Source of the DNA: Zeus faber
Lineage: Eukaryota; Chordata; Actinopteri; Zeiformes; Zeidae
NCBI GenBank assembly: GCA_960531495.1
Contig: OY482847.1
Span: forward strand, 27,252,598-27,316,597
Reading direction: 5' to 3'
Length of the DNA stretch: 64,000 nt
The notes beneath the pieces are model-generated. The model worked only from the letters and a program-made list of their open reading frames with translations, was not told where the DNA came from and did no database searches. Below, one piece after another: positions 1-12,699 of this stretch. The position numbers were made by a program, and so were the translations under genes. Position 1 is the first letter of the stretch; the number at the start of each line of letters is the position of its first letter.

Positions 1-140
1 ACAGCGCTGCTTTATGAAATTCACTTTGGCTGCCTTTCACCTCTTGCGTGTTCCCAATCAGTTAATTCTTAATGGGAAAGGCAGACCCTGCCACCACCAA
101 AGGAAACGGAATATAGAGGAGCACATGCATAACGCAAATA
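1..140. other. Unassigned flank left of the Tc1-like element
   Basis: No gene or recognised repeat. It ends in the TA dinucleotide at 139-140 that serves as target site of the next element. Confidence 0.5.
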
Positions 141-204
141 CAGTGGGGCAAAAAAGTATTTAGTCAGCCACCAATTGTGCAAGTTCTCCCACTTAAAAAG
201 ATGA
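141..204 (+). repeat. Left terminal inverted repeat of the Tc1-like element
   Basis: 64 bp, perfect inverted match to 1,664-1,727 by eye. Confidence 0.93.
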
Positions 205-504
205 GAGAGGCCTGTAATTTTCATCATAGGTACACTTCGACTAAGAGACAGAATGGTGGGAAAGAATCCAGGAAATCACATTGTAGGATTTTTAATGAAT
301 TAATTGGTAAATTCCTCGGTAAAATAAGAATTTGGTCACCTACAAACAAGCAAGATTTCTGACTTTCACAGACCTGTAACTTTTTCTTTAAGAGGCTCCT
401 CTGTCCTCCACTCGTTACCTGTATTAATGGCACCTGTTTGAAGTCGTTATCAGTATAAAAGACACCTGTCCACAACCTCAAACAGTCACACTCCAAACTC
501 CACT

Positions 505-1539
505 ATGGCCAAGACCAAAGAGCTGTCAAAGGAAAAGAAACCAGAAACAAAATTGTAGACCTGCACCAGGCTGGGAAGACTGAATCTGCAATAGGTAAGC
601 AGCTTGTTGTGAAGAAATCAACTGTGGGAGCAATTATTCGAAAATGGAAGACATACAAGACCACTGATAATCTCCCTCGATCTGGGGCTCCACGCAAGAT
701 CTCACCCTGTGGGGTCAAAATGATCACAAGAATGGTGAGCAAACATCCCAGAACCACACGGGGGGACCTAGTGAATGACCTGCAGAGAGCTGGGACCAAA
801 GTAACAAAGGCTACTTTTTACCATCAGTAACACACTACGCCGCCAGGGACTCAAATCCTGCAGTGCCAGACGTGTCCCCCTGCTTAAGCCAGTACATGTC
901 CAGGCCCGTCTGAAGTTTGCTAGAGAGCATTTGGAGGATCCAGAAGAGGATTGGGAGAATGTCATTTGGTCAGATGAAACCAAAATAGAACTTTTTGGTA
1001 AAAACTCAACTTGTCGTGTTTGGAGGAGAAAGAAAGCTGAGTTGCATCCAAAGAACACCATACCTACTGTGAAGCATGGGGGTGGAAACATCATGCTTTG
1101 GGGCTGTTTTAATGCAAAGGGACCAGGACGACTGATCCGTGTAAAGGAAAGAATGAATGGGGCCATGTATCGTGAGATTTTGAGTGAAAACCTCCTTCCA
1201 TCAGCAAGGGCATTGAAGATGAAACGTGGCTGGGTCTTTCAGCATGACAATGATCCCAAACACACTGCCCGGGCAACGAAGGAGTGGCTTCGTAAGAAGC
1301 ATTTCAAGGTCCTAGAGTGGCCTAGCCAGTCTCCAGATCTCAACCCCATAGAAAATCTTTGGAGTGAGTTGAAAGTCTGTGTTGCCCAGCGACAGCCCCA
1401 AAACACCACTGCTCTAGAGAAGATCTGCATGGAGGAATGGGCCAAAATACCAGCAACAGTGTGTGAAAACCTTGTGAAGACTTACAGAAAACGTTTGACC
1501 TCTGTCATTGCAAACAAAGTGTATATAACAAAGCATTGA
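505..1539 (+). pseudogene. Tc1-like transposase, broken by two frame changes
   Basis: Starts ATG at 505 ([10 protein letters not shown]). A small insertion near 532-545 shifts the frame, and a second shift lies near 815-832. The DNA-binding part ([17 protein letters not shown]) reads in one frame at 609-830. The catalytic half reads in another, ending [14 protein letters not shown] and TGA at 1,539. The DD34E triad is intact: [14 protein letters not shown] and NPIENLW, with 34 residues between the second Asp and the Glu. Full family length is about 340 residues. It cannot make protein as it stands but could be moved by a related transposase. Confidence 0.93.
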
Positions 1540-1663
1540 GATGAACTTTTGTTATTGACCAAATACTTATTTTCCACCATAATTTGCAAATAAATTCTTT
1601 AAAAATCAGACAATGTGATTTTCTGGATATTTTTTTTCTTATTTTGTCTCTCATAGTTGATCT

Positions 1664-1727
1664 TCATCTTTTTAAGTGGGAGAACTTGCACAATTGGTGG
1701 CTGACTAAATACTTTTTTGCCCCACTG
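1664..1727 (-). repeat. Right terminal inverted repeat of the Tc1-like element
   Basis: Perfect inverted partner of 141-204, followed by TA. Confidence 0.93.
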
Positions 1728-1729
1728 TA

Positions 1730-3540
1730 CATTGAATGGTTGTTTCTTTAGTCCCTTTCCCACTTGCACTGAAAGCCATAAATCCACTGGCAATGTTCCA
1801 TATTGGTGTCAGGGGCGCAAATTACAGGTGGGGCAGGGGAAACCTGACCCCCCCTACTTGGGAAAAAACAATGTGTTGTCCCCCTCAATAATAATATATG
1901 ATGAACAGTCGGGGGCACGGAGAGGGAGCGATCGGGGCACAATTTGCACACCTGTTTCCCTCTCAAAAGGTATGCCAATGATGCGCAGGCCAGCGATGGG
2001 GGGCCACAATAGGCGCGGCAAAACAGTATGGGGCCAATTAAAAGAGCTATTGTGCGGCTTTTGCCACCGCTGAACCGGCGCAAATAAGAGAAGGCAAGCA
2101 TCTAATTCATAAACTAAAACGGTGAAATGCACAGCTAAAGACGCAGCCACACAAATAGTGTCTTGGTGCGCCAGTGCTATTTCCGTTCATACAATTTGGG
2201 CATGCATTTGGTGCAAAATTGGCCCCTTTTCCATGCAAATGACCCTTTTTGCAAATAGCGTCCAATTCATAAACACTGGTCCTAATAGCAACACGCAGTT
2301 AGAGCAAAATAATTACCTTCTGCAGAGACCTGATGGTAGCTATGCAAGACCAAACAAAAAAAGACAAAAAAAAAGCAGCGCTGCATGATCGTCTTCAGAG
2401 AGCATACCCAGACTTTCCAGTAATCTGTAAATAATATTTTGACATTATCATTATAACTCTAATTACTGTCACTGCAACTTGTTGAAGCTGTGAATAATGT
2501 TTTGTACAAATAAGGTGTTACAAACGCTGACAAAAACGGTTCCATGATTCCTTTTAAACTTAAAAGATATCGAAAAAAACAAGTAAAAGCTATAGTGACA
2601 AGGTCAAAATTGGCATTGAACCACACATGGCATCGAATCATTAGAACCATGGACAGATCCGCAGGCCAAGGTCTTTCCTGTGCAGCGACCCGAGGAACCC
2701 TAAACCTTTGAAGTCGAGCAAAATATGTTAAAATAACTGTCATAATTTTTACATTGTAATATTAAAATTCAGTGAATTTCATGAGTAAAATCTAAAATAT
2801 ATACACATTTCAACAGTGTGGGAAGAATACGTTTTAGTAAAGATTTACTCATACTATTTAAATGTTTTATAGTCACTGCACATGAAGCTAAAAATACTAA
2901 GTAAAACTTATTACCACCCCAAGGGGTCTCCCTGTGCATAGGGTGTGGGGGACCACGGGGTCACAATTTCCTCGCTGGACAATTTCCATTATTTTCAAAT
3001 CCCCCATCGGGATTTGGCATAGCACCAGCGCAGCCACTCTAAGGATTTCCTTACAATTTTACCTTTTCATTAATCACTTTAAATCAAAATAAATACTGTT
3101 CGTCAATTATTTAAAGTTCAATGTTTATTTAACACTGAGAACTCGTTATTGTGGCCCCCCCCCACTTCTCGAACCAAAGTTACACTCTTGATTGGCGTCA
3201 TGTGGGAAAAAGAGCCCGTGTCTATGTTCCGTAAATTTCCCCACTCTCCACCTTGTATCATTTCCAGGAAAATTCTGATACGACTGTGAATGGAAGTGTG
3301 TGGAAATGGATGCAGTAACAAGCACATAAGGTAAGGGTAGAGCCAAATTCAAATTCCAGAAAAGGACAAATGATGGGTTTTACAAAGTCTTTTAGTTTTC
3401 TGGAAAAAAAAAACATCCAGATAAACCGGCGAGCGCAGTCCGTGGCGCTCGCTGCAAAGACGGAAAACTGAAACACGTCTATGGAGACAGGTCTTTATGT
3501 TCTCAAATTGTATTTGTTTTCTTCTTAAAAATCGCCGCTC
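1730..3540. other. Gene-free stretch, probably old interspersed repeats
   Basis: No coding exon seen. Segments at about 1,800-2,320 have the GC-rich, composite look of an old interspersed repeat but could not be assigned to a family. Confidence 0.35.
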
Positions 3541-3730
3541 AGACCCTTAACCGGTCTTTAAGAGTTAGGGGTGCGGTTTATGAAGAGAAGCCGGGTGGGA
3601 CAGTGTAAGAAGACCACAGGACATTTAACATGTAAGCTGCTAACATAGTTAAAGTTATAAGTACATTGGATAAAAGCCCCAGCTCATCATTGCATTAATG
3701 AACAAAACATGGTACCAGGAGTGAAACTAC
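3540..3730 (+). mobile_element. LTR-like fragment, fossil
   Basis: Shares diverged sequence with 20,903-21,103 (GTGTAAGAAG, CCACAGGAC, GTTATAAGT, CATTGG). It ends ...AAAACA at 3,709 and is followed by TGGTACCAGGAG, which looks like a primer-binding site. It reads as the end of an old LTR, clearly decayed. The 5' boundary could not be placed. Confidence 0.45.
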
Positions 3731-4434
3731 AGTGAGGTGAATTGTGATAAGCGACACGGATTCTTTAAAGCCACCGGAGAGTTTGAAACTGATGGGGAAT
3801 GTCGACAGCAATTGGCACACTGTTAAGCTGCATAAGCACGACACCAAAACGATCAGGTAAGAAGTGAAAGTCCACAAGGTTTATTCCAGAAAACAGGCAG
3901 GTGTCAAAAGAAGGAGATCAGTCAGAGAAGGCAAGCCTATTCGGCAGGGAACAGCCAGAGAATCAGCATCCAGGTAAACAGAAGCGGCTGTCCTCAAGCG
4001 GCTTGAGTCGAGGGACGTGGAAGGTGGGATGGATGAGAGAGACCAGGGCAGACGCAGACAAACTTCTGCCAGGGTGATGATCTTGGATATGGGGAAAGGC
4101 CCTACGACGCTTTCTGGACTGAGCCCGGAGGGGTAAGTCCCGCGCAGAGAGCCAGACCTTCCGTCTCAGAGTGAAAGCGTTGGCCGGGGTGCGGCGAAGG
4201 TTGGCTGATCTCTGATAGCGGTCGGAGGTGCGGAGTAGAGTCGCACGGGCCAGCCGCCAGGTACGCTGACAGCACCGGATGAAGGCTTGAACAGATGGGA
4301 CACTGGCCTCGCGTTCTTGCTCAGGAAACAGAGGAGGCTGATATCCCCGGGAACACTGGAATGGGGAGAGGCTAGTTGGAGAGCTGGACAAGGTGCTCCT
4401 CCTCTCCTGGCACAATTGGGCCTTACAGCACTCT

Positions 4435-5715
4435 GGACTAGCCCTCCTTCTAAAGGGTAAGATATTTATGAACTAAACAGGATTCTAAAAATACTCAGGC
4501 TAGTTGTCTCAAGAAGATTTGCCAAGCTGCTAACTGTCTACATCCCAAAGCCTCCCCTGTTTCAGCTTCGGCTATATACCATAAGCAACCTACAATAGGA
4601 TACAACTCAAAAGCCACTCCAGCTAATGACAGCGCTTTTCTAATCGAGAATTTATTTAGAGGCAAGTTAACTTTTTCCACAAGGAGAAAATTTTAATGAG
4701 AGGCTAGACTAACCATTTTGATCCTATCATGCACAGTTTAAAAACTTTTTACAGTAAACAAGCAGGATTATCAATACTTAAGTGACTGTGTTCTGTTCTC
4801 AAAAATACTATAAAGCTGTTACTCTAAATGCAGGTATAATCTTTATTTTTGCATAAGCGTTACAGAAATTTTTGATTACAATTAATCAAAATCATACAGA
4901 GGGGTTAGAATAAGAATAAAACATAAGAACAGGAAAAGCAAAATAGAACTGAAAATAATAATAGTCAACTAATAATGACGAAAAAAATACTCTTTTCCTC
5001 TCCCTGGCGGTCTGACTCAATCTAATTTAGCGAGAACGTACTGAGTCCTGGCCAAGGACGCTCCATTCCTTTATCAGCTTCTGTTGGCAACGTTCCCAGG
5101 ATAGTCTGTTATCTCCATCCAGAGTAGACAGGGTTCGGCACGTGACCCCGCTGTACAGCTCCATCGATATCACAGCCGGTCATAGCAGGTGACCGTACAG
5201 TCCCTCTGTGGAGTCACCCCACAGACTATCACCAAAATATTTCCAGAACCTAACAGCCTCCAAGCTGGGGGATTCGATCCCCATCCATCTACTGAGCCAA
5301 ATGCCCGATAAATGCAGCAGGTCAGTTGCTTTTATATGGCTCTATTCATGTTTCCTCCCTTGGACCACCCCTCAGAGACTTAAACCTCTCCACCTATCAA
5401 GAAGTCCTTCCTCAGCTCATTTATGGGCATAGGAAATGACTCCGAAATTAGTTATTTCTGAGTCGACCATAAAATGGCTGGCTATGTTACAGACATTACA
5501 ACTTGACATTACATGTAATTAATTGCATTACATACAAAATTACTTTGTTCACTCTTTCCCCCACAAATCAGTTAACGCAATACAGCTAACGGTTTCATCG
5601 TTATCATTTCAACCATGAAATGACATTTCTAACCATCAGATTATTATGTACATAGGTCATAACCATTATCTCATTATTTTTCAACTGTCATGGGCATATT
5701 CTACCGAGAACAGTT
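4435..5715. mobile_element. Unclassified insertion interrupting the gypsy remnant
   Basis: Gypsy integrase similarity stops near 4,435 and resumes near 5,715. The flanks carry a short direct repeat, CTGGAC, at each side, as expected of a target duplication. The 1.28 kb inside shows no coding similarity that I can recognise. It could be a solo LTR or a non-autonomous element. Confidence 0.4.
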
Positions 5716-6349
5716 GTCTGGACCATGAGGTCGGATTCTGTGAAACTATACAGAAATTTGTGCGGTGCCGCAGTGCGGTTTCCATCTCCTGGTTCATCCT
5801 CTCAATCTGGGCATTGGACTGGGGGTGGAAACCTGAAGAGAGACTGACTGTGGCCCTCAGCAGACCGGAAAACTCAGTCCAGGAACGAAAAGTGAATTGA
5901 GGCCGCCTATCCCCTGATAGGGAGGCAGTGCACTCTAAACATTGGATTTGACATGACTTCGGCCGTTTCTCTGGCTGTGGGCAATTTAGGCAGTGGAATA
6001 AAGTGAGCAGCCTTGGAGAATCTATCTACCACAGTGAGGATAGTAGTGTAACCTTCCGATGCGGAGAGCTCAGTGACGAAGTCTAGAGAGATGTGGGACC
6101 ACGGACGCCTGGGAATGGGCAGAGGCTGGAGGAGACAAGCTTGGGCTTGACGGGAGTTCTTGTTCTGTGAGCATACAAGCCACACACTCCTGGGTGTCCC
6201 GATCCATAGATTCACACCGGAAATGTTGTCAGAGAAGGGAGAGAGTCCTGGCTACTCCAGGATAGCAAGCTAACCAGGAGGAGTGTCCCCACTGCAGAAC
6301 CCGAGAGCCTATATTGGCTGGCACAAAAAGGAAAGTGCTGGGAGATGGG

Positions 6350-6765
6350 TGGTTAGAATGAGAGTCTTTTACGTTCTGCTCCACCTCCCAGGTAGCCACA
6401 CCTACTATGCAGGATCAGGGCAGAATCTCCTCTGGCTGTGAAGGATGACTGTGGTAGTGGGGATGGTGTGGTTTGAGCAGCCACACCTGTCCTGGGTCTA
6501 GGTAATTGGGGCCCAGGTTCAGTGTGGCTGCATACCTGTTGCTCGTTGGTTGGTCTAACAAGCGGCAGGTAAAACCACCATCCACACACGCACACTCAGG
6601 ATAGGAGCCATTGTCATGACACGTGTCCATCTGCTCCTGGGCTTATTTCAGATAGCCCACTCTCTTCAATAAACTGTGTGTCTGAAACCCCATAGTCTGT
6701 GTCTCCCTGCCATAGAGCCCTGAAAACAGCAATTGAGTGGTGTGTCGTAGGCGAGACTGCCACAA
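6350..6765 (-). mobile_element. Repeat R1, copy 1, inside the gypsy remnant
   Basis: On the minus strand it starts TGTGGCAG after gypsy RNase H sequence. It shares blocks with 13,580-13,775 (CTGTTTTCAGGG-like start, CATGTCATGACA-like middle, GGTGTGGCTGCTCAA). It looks like an LTR-type or short non-autonomous element of unknown family. Confidence 0.5.
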
Positions 6766-7239
6766 TGACCCTCAGCTTGGTGACGTGAAAAAAGGCATTG
6801 GGTTTGGTGTTCTTTGATCCCAGGCAGTATGAAAGGGAAAAATCTAACCGATTAAAAAAACAGCGCAAACCTGGCCTGTCTGTGACTCTGGCTGACCGCA
6901 TGTACTCTAGTTTCTTGTGGTCAGTCCAGATAATGAAGGCTCCACTCCCGCCAACCAGTGCCTCCACTCCTCCAACGCCATCTTGACTGCCAACAGCTCC
7001 CAGTTCCCAATGTCATAAACTTGTGAGAGAAGATGGCACAGGGGTGAAGTTTATGGTCGACAGCAGCTTTCTGGGAGAGTACGGGCCCTAAGTCCAAATC
7101 GAAGCATCCACCTCCACCACAAACAGATGGTAGGGATCAGGCAGGTTGTGAATGGGTAAGTAGGTGAACTGTCTTTGTCCTTGTCCACTGCAGGTGACCA
7201 GAGGAAAGGAGAACTTGGGGAGGTCAAATCATTTTGGCA

Positions 7240-8187
7240 AGCCAGCCAGGAGGTGGCGATCACCGCAGACCATCGTCTGACCCACGACTCGGCGAGTCAA
7301 CAGGGCCCTAGGAACTAGGTGAGCAGAGCCATTTTTGGAAAAATCTGTATTAGCGTTGACTCTCTGAGACGTGGTAGGCAGTTGTGTGTTCACTCCTCTT
7401 AAAGAATCAAAAGTAATTTTGGCCATGTTTGTGAGTGAAAACTATGATATAGAGCGAGAAATATCACGCTAAATAAAAGCGCCGCGGTCCAAAACAGCCA
7501 CAGTGGGCTGATAATTATAAAAGTTGTTATAAGGCATAAGACCACGGTGGGTCACAATTGGACATATAGTAACGATAAAAGTTAAATAGAGTTGCAATTC
7601 TTAAACTGGCCACGCTGGGGCAATAATCTGGTGATATAGTCAAGTGTGTGATATAGTCTGGCACCAGCTGCGGTTGGGCAGACAAAGGGCTCGGTTGTGA
7701 TCGTCCCAGTGAATGGGCTGCAGTCTGGGAAAAGATCTTGGTTGTCAAGCTGCGGTTTGAAATATAAATTGTGTGTACAGGCTGCGGTTCGGATTTGTGA
7801 TAACTTTGTCATCAAGCTGCGATTTGAAAGATGTGTGTGTGAACTGCGGTCCGGATTTGAGTTAACTTTGTCATCAAGCTGCGGTTTCAAAACTGTGTGT
7901 GCGAACTGCGGTCCGGATTTGTGTTCAATTAGTTATAATAAATGTTGTTGTGAAATTGTGTATTTAAAAAAATGTCTAAGGATTGCTATTGAGAGGAGTA
8001 TAATGGCAATCGAGAAGTGGATGAGATACGGACTATTAGCACTCACAGAGAGCTATAGGAGGAAGTGAATGGCTAGAGGGGATCCTTGTACAAGTAAAAA
8101 CCAGCATCTGTCTGCCTCTTTATTAAAACCACCGACTGACAAACTACAGATTAAAGCGACCTTTTAATTTCTGCAACATAATCTGGC
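7240..8187 (+). repeat. LTR-like region of the retroviral fossil
   Basis: Shares ACCATCGTCTGACCCACGA and GCAGAGCCATTTT-like blocks with 11,150-11,400, and ends CTGCAACA before the primer-site-like sequence. It contains four degenerate direct repeats of a roughly 60-bp unit around GCTGCGGTTTGAAA at 7,680-7,930. The left boundary is uncertain. Confidence 0.5.
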
Positions 8188-9699
8188 GTCACGGAACAGG
8201 ATCAGCTGTGTCCAGGGGGACCATCGACGACAGCGCCGGCATAGACTAAAACCCTCGTTTGGAGGATCATCCTTCTGTGGGACTCCGGGGCGCCTCCTCG
8301 ATCTATGTTCCTGAGAGCGGGGTAAGACAGCTGTTGTGCGAAAATTTTCAATTCAGGATTTATTTTATTATCCAAATACCGACGGATTTTCCTGAAGTGA
8401 AGACATGGGTTGTCTTATTCTCAAAATTTTAACCGAGGTATAGAAGAAATCTGGAAATATAGTGACGACTATGTTTACTTCTATTAAGACCGTAAAGTAC
8501 GTGAAATTAAATGTGGTTTCCACAGTTTTATTGAGAACGTAAAGTACGTGAAATAGAATTTGATTTATCTATTGAGATGGTAAATAAGTACATGAAATAG
8601 ATTTAAAAAAAAAGGGAGAATAAGGAAACACCAATTACACAAAATAAAACCCCAGGTTAAAAGGCAAACATGAAAAAGAATAAATAAATAAATAAATAAT
8701 AATAAAATAAATAAAATAATTTGAAGTAGCCTTGAAAGCTACAGGAATTGTGAAATCGCCCTCACGGGTCCAATAGCACCATGGGTACCAGAAAAAAGTT
8801 AAGCACTACAGAAGGATCAACAAGTTAGAGAATCGAAGGAATGATACAAATGTATGAATGGACAGAGAGACAGGGATCAGGGGAAGAGACAGTGCCTAGA
8901 AAAGGGACAAAGAAAGCAGAAAGCATCAGCACCATCACCGTATAATGCTGATCAATGTACTTCTTTGTATCCTCTGTTACCGGAAAAAATACTGGATCTG
9001 GACCTGGACTCCCATCCTCCTGTATGGCGTCAGCCTCCAAATCCACCCAACCTCGTCCTTAACGACGGGCCTAACATCATCAACGGAGAGATACCAGTGG
9101 TCAACTCGTGAGCGACGACGACGACGGAGCCGCCGCCCACACATACGGCCACCTCCTCCTCCACCCAACCCGCCTAAAAACGGCAAGAAAAGAATCACCA
9201 TGAACTTCAGGAAAAACAAAAAAGAAGGCCGAGGAGGTCGCCGAGGCCGAGGAGGTCCCAACATAGGCTGCAACATCTGCTATCGCTGCAGCCAGGCAGG
9301 ACACTGGGCACGCGACTGTTCAATGCAGCGACAGAGACGACCACAGGCCAACTGGGGTCAAACAGGGGAATCTGGACACTATCAGAGTTGACGCCGGGAG
9401 GAGGGGACCCCAGGGAATGACCCAAGCCATGGCTCTGCACGCCCAGATCAGGTGACACATACACATACACACACAAATGTGAATATTGTGAATCACACTT
9501 ACACCCGATGATAAAAGTAATGAAGAAATACACACGCCCGTGTATAAGAATGTCGTTGTTGAGTTCCCAACCCTTGATTTACATATAGGAAGTCACAAAT
9601 TAACCTTTCTCGTTGATTCGGGAGCCTCACGCTCGCTAATATCCTCCACCGAAACACCTGTTAAACCTTTGTCCACTAAAACATGTACCGTCACCCAGC

Positions 9700-10715
9700 T
9701 GTAGCAATATTAGAAAATAATGACAGTACACTACACTACTCATCTTTGGTGCAAAGGCTCAGAGACAGAAAATTGCAGCTCATTTTCGTTCTCTGTCCCT
9801 GGAGCGCAAGAATGAAGCCAGAAATCTGGGTGTAATCATAGACGGCGGTCTAAATTGTAAGAGCCATATCAATCACATCACAAAATCAGCCTTCTACCAT
9901 CTAAAATAAAAATATGATAAAAAAAAAACAAAAAAACATTTCAAAATGAAGAGGCTCCCTGTCAAAAGCAGACTCTGAAGAATTGATCCATGCATTCATA
10001 ACGAGTAGATTGGACTACTGTCTTCTTTTTCTTTCGGCTGCTCCCATTAGGGGTCGCCACAGCGGACCATCTGCCTCTTATACCTTCTGTTCTGAGCATC
10101 TTCCTCCCTCAAAGGAGTAGTTCTCATAGTACTGTAATGGCCTAAAAAAAAAATGTGTGAACACATCACACCCGTTCTTAGATCATTGAGATCTTCGATC
10201 TCTACATCCCTATTAAAACTAGGATTGAATTTAATTTGATTCTGCTACTTGTTTATAAAGCTATAAATGGCCTTGCACCTCAGTATATAAAAAAAGATGC
10301 TCATTATACACGAACCAGCAAGAACTCTCAGGTCCACAGTCCACAGTCTTTTAACTATCCCTCGTACCAACTCAAATGCAGGGGAGGCTGTCTTATCTAT
10401 GCCCAAAATAAATGGAACACCCTGCCTGAGGACCCAAGAGAGGCCCCCAAAGTGAACACTTTTAAAAGCAGGTTAAAAACCTTGCTGTTCACTACAGTCT
10501 ATGACTGACTTCTGTATGTGTGTGTTCTCTATGTTGTGAGATTTGTGTGTATGCTCTGTATGCTGTGAGATCTGTTTATTTTGCACTGACTGTTCTTATG
10601 ATTGCACAGACATTTGATATATTCTCTTTGATTGCATTTCTTTGTAAAGCGCATTGTGTTGCCCTGGTATGAAATGCGCTTTATAGATAAGGTGTGACTT
10701 GACTTGACATGACAC
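9700..10715 (+). mobile_element. L2-type LINE 3' fragment
   Basis: About 9,830-9,905 codes a peptide like LGVIIDGGLNCKSHI and ITKSAFYHLK, the region just after the RT domain. About 10,236-10,508 is an open stretch with VYKAINGLAPQYI, WNTLPED and FKSRLKTLLF, the LINE C-terminus. It ends in AAGCGCATTGTGTTG-type L2 tail sequence and short TGACT repeats near 10,690-10,710. The 5' part is missing and the middle (about 10,010-10,200) is disrupted by a short block resembling another common fish repeat (GGGGTCGCCACAGCGGA). Confidence 0.8.
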
Positions 10716-12699
10716 ATCGTTGTTACACCAACCATATTTGCATCTTTATTTTGTCATAATTTATAGTATTTCATAACGTTGTATCTTTTATTAATTTCTT
10801 TATCTTACATGTTTCCTTGCTGCTCCGGAGCCATCTTGCACGCACTGATGGAGGCCTGCAATCTTCTGATTCAAAGACATACATCCCTGCCGGCTCTCCA
10901 CCTAATAAAGACTCTTAATGACTGAGAAGGGTTGGCGTAAGTACATACGAGCTTCTCCAGTAACTTCATCCAAGCACTATTTAATGGTGGATACCAATAA
11001 CACATGCAGGGCCATTTAGTGACTGTGGTATCGAGAAGTGCGGCGTTCTGTTGTGCTGTGTGTTAGAATGCGCGTGTTGTATGATTCATTGTTGTGTTTG
11101 TGTGTAAGCGGAATATGTGAGTATGAAGTTTGTTGTATGGTCTGAACCGCCGACCATCGTCTGACCCACGACTAGGCCAGCCAACAGGGCCCATGGAAAC
11201 GAAGGTGGGCAGAGCCATTTTGAAAATCTGTATTAGTGTTGACTGTCCGGGATGTGGTAATACTTTGGTAGTTGTAGGATGTGTGTTTCCTCCTCGTGTG
11301 CACTGCATTTTGTGCAGCATTATTGCTGAAATTAATGTTGTTTGACAGCTGTTTGGATAAAGATGATGGAAATATTATTGTATTGTGAGGGAAAAAGAAC
11401 GACATGGAAAAGTGGATGAGAAATGAGAACAGCTAGAGGGTTGGAGTGTACTGAGAGAGGTTTCTGGAAGAAATTATAATAGCGACGACAATAGCACTAA
11501 TTATTGACTGATACCCATATATAACCACGACTGAACCCAACTGACCCCAACGGAACCAACGGACCCAACTGAACCACCAGAACTGTCTCCCCTGCTCACC
11601 AACATCCCTGCCAACCTGTGGACAAAATGACACCAAGGGCATCAGCGCTGCATCCACCAAGGAAGCCAACACCACTGCTAAAAGCTAAGTACTCACACCC
11701 AGTGATTACACCCAGCAGAAACCATGAGCCAGCAAAGCACATGGCCCCCATTTAACCCTTAAAACTACTCTGCAGGGTCAGAGGGACCCCAGTATTCATA
11801 CTAATCACAACATTATTAATAGGCTCCCAATACTGTGGCATTATGCTCAACCACTAAAAGATAATGGGGTCCTCAAACCTATGACCCCACAACCAATGGA
11901 GTACACATGGCCACATCCCTATACGTCTGGGACTGCATGATACACTGCACCCATGTCAACTGAAAAATAACACAATCTGTAAACACCCCCGGTGTCTATG
12001 TAGATGCCTTCAGAGTTCCAAGGGGGGTCCCTTCACAAATTCAAGGCACAAAACCAAATTTCAGGTGGATTTGCCTCTATACTTTGTCCCTGGTGAACAA
12101 TTGACAAAAAAGTTGATTGGGTGAACTACATCTATTATAACCAACAACGCTTTGCCAATTACACGTTTCAATTGTTTGAGGCCTTCAGTGAGCAGCTAGA
12201 CGCAACTTCCCGAGTGGCCTGGCAAAATCGTTTGGCCCTAGACATGATCCTAGCCGAACAGCAAGGCGTATGTGCTATATTTGGTGTGAAATGTTGTATG
12301 TGCTCCCTAACAACACGGCCCCAGATGGAAAATTCACCGTTGCATTGACCAAACTTCAAAACCTCAGGAAAGAGATAAAGGACAATGCCGGCCATGGGCA
12401 GCGGAATACTGCCTGGCTGGAGAAAATGTTCAGCAAATGGGGAGTCCTACTATCCAAAGCCAGTGTTATAATGCTCGTTATTTGTTTCATTCTGATGTTC
12501 ATTGGATGTTTTGTGGTTTTGGGATGTGTTTTTCATTTTGATATGCATTTCTACATTTCGTTGTTACTCGTTTTGTTCTGCGTTTCTTTGAAGCCTCTTT
12601 TATTCAGTACCTTATGTGGAGATGTTCAATCTCCAAGGGGGGGGTGTGATGGTGAGTCTCAGAATGGTTGAACAAAGAACCCCTTCATAGAGCTTGTTA

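Larger units (their letters stand above)
141..1727 (+). mobile_element. Tc1-like DNA transposon, both ends present
   Basis: Begins CAGTGGGGCAAAAAAG and ends in the exact reverse complement, with TA on each side (139-140 and 1,728-1,729) as expected of Tc1/mariner insertion. The terminal inverted repeats match perfectly for 64 bp. The single transposase gene between them is broken. Structure and the very close match to the common fish Tc1 protein point to a fairly young copy. Confidence 0.95.
3960..7225 (-). mobile_element. Ty3/gypsy retrotransposon pol remnant, fossil, broken
   Basis: Minus-strand order is the end of reverse transcriptase and RNase H (about 7,225-6,780, with [13 protein letters not shown]), integrase core (about 6,215-5,907, [14 protein letters not shown] and [11 protein letters not shown]), further integrase (about 5,900-5,720) and integrase C-terminal region (about 4,415-3,963, GYQPPLFPEQE). 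Many breaks, at least half a dozen, and two later insertions at about 4,435-5,715 and 6,350-6,765. No LTR was recognised. It is old and dead. Confidence 0.88.

Noticed and set aside
5265-5290. GGGGGATTCGATCCCC as a possible tRNA or SINE B box
   Set aside because: It is mainly a short palindrome, with no A box at the right spacing.
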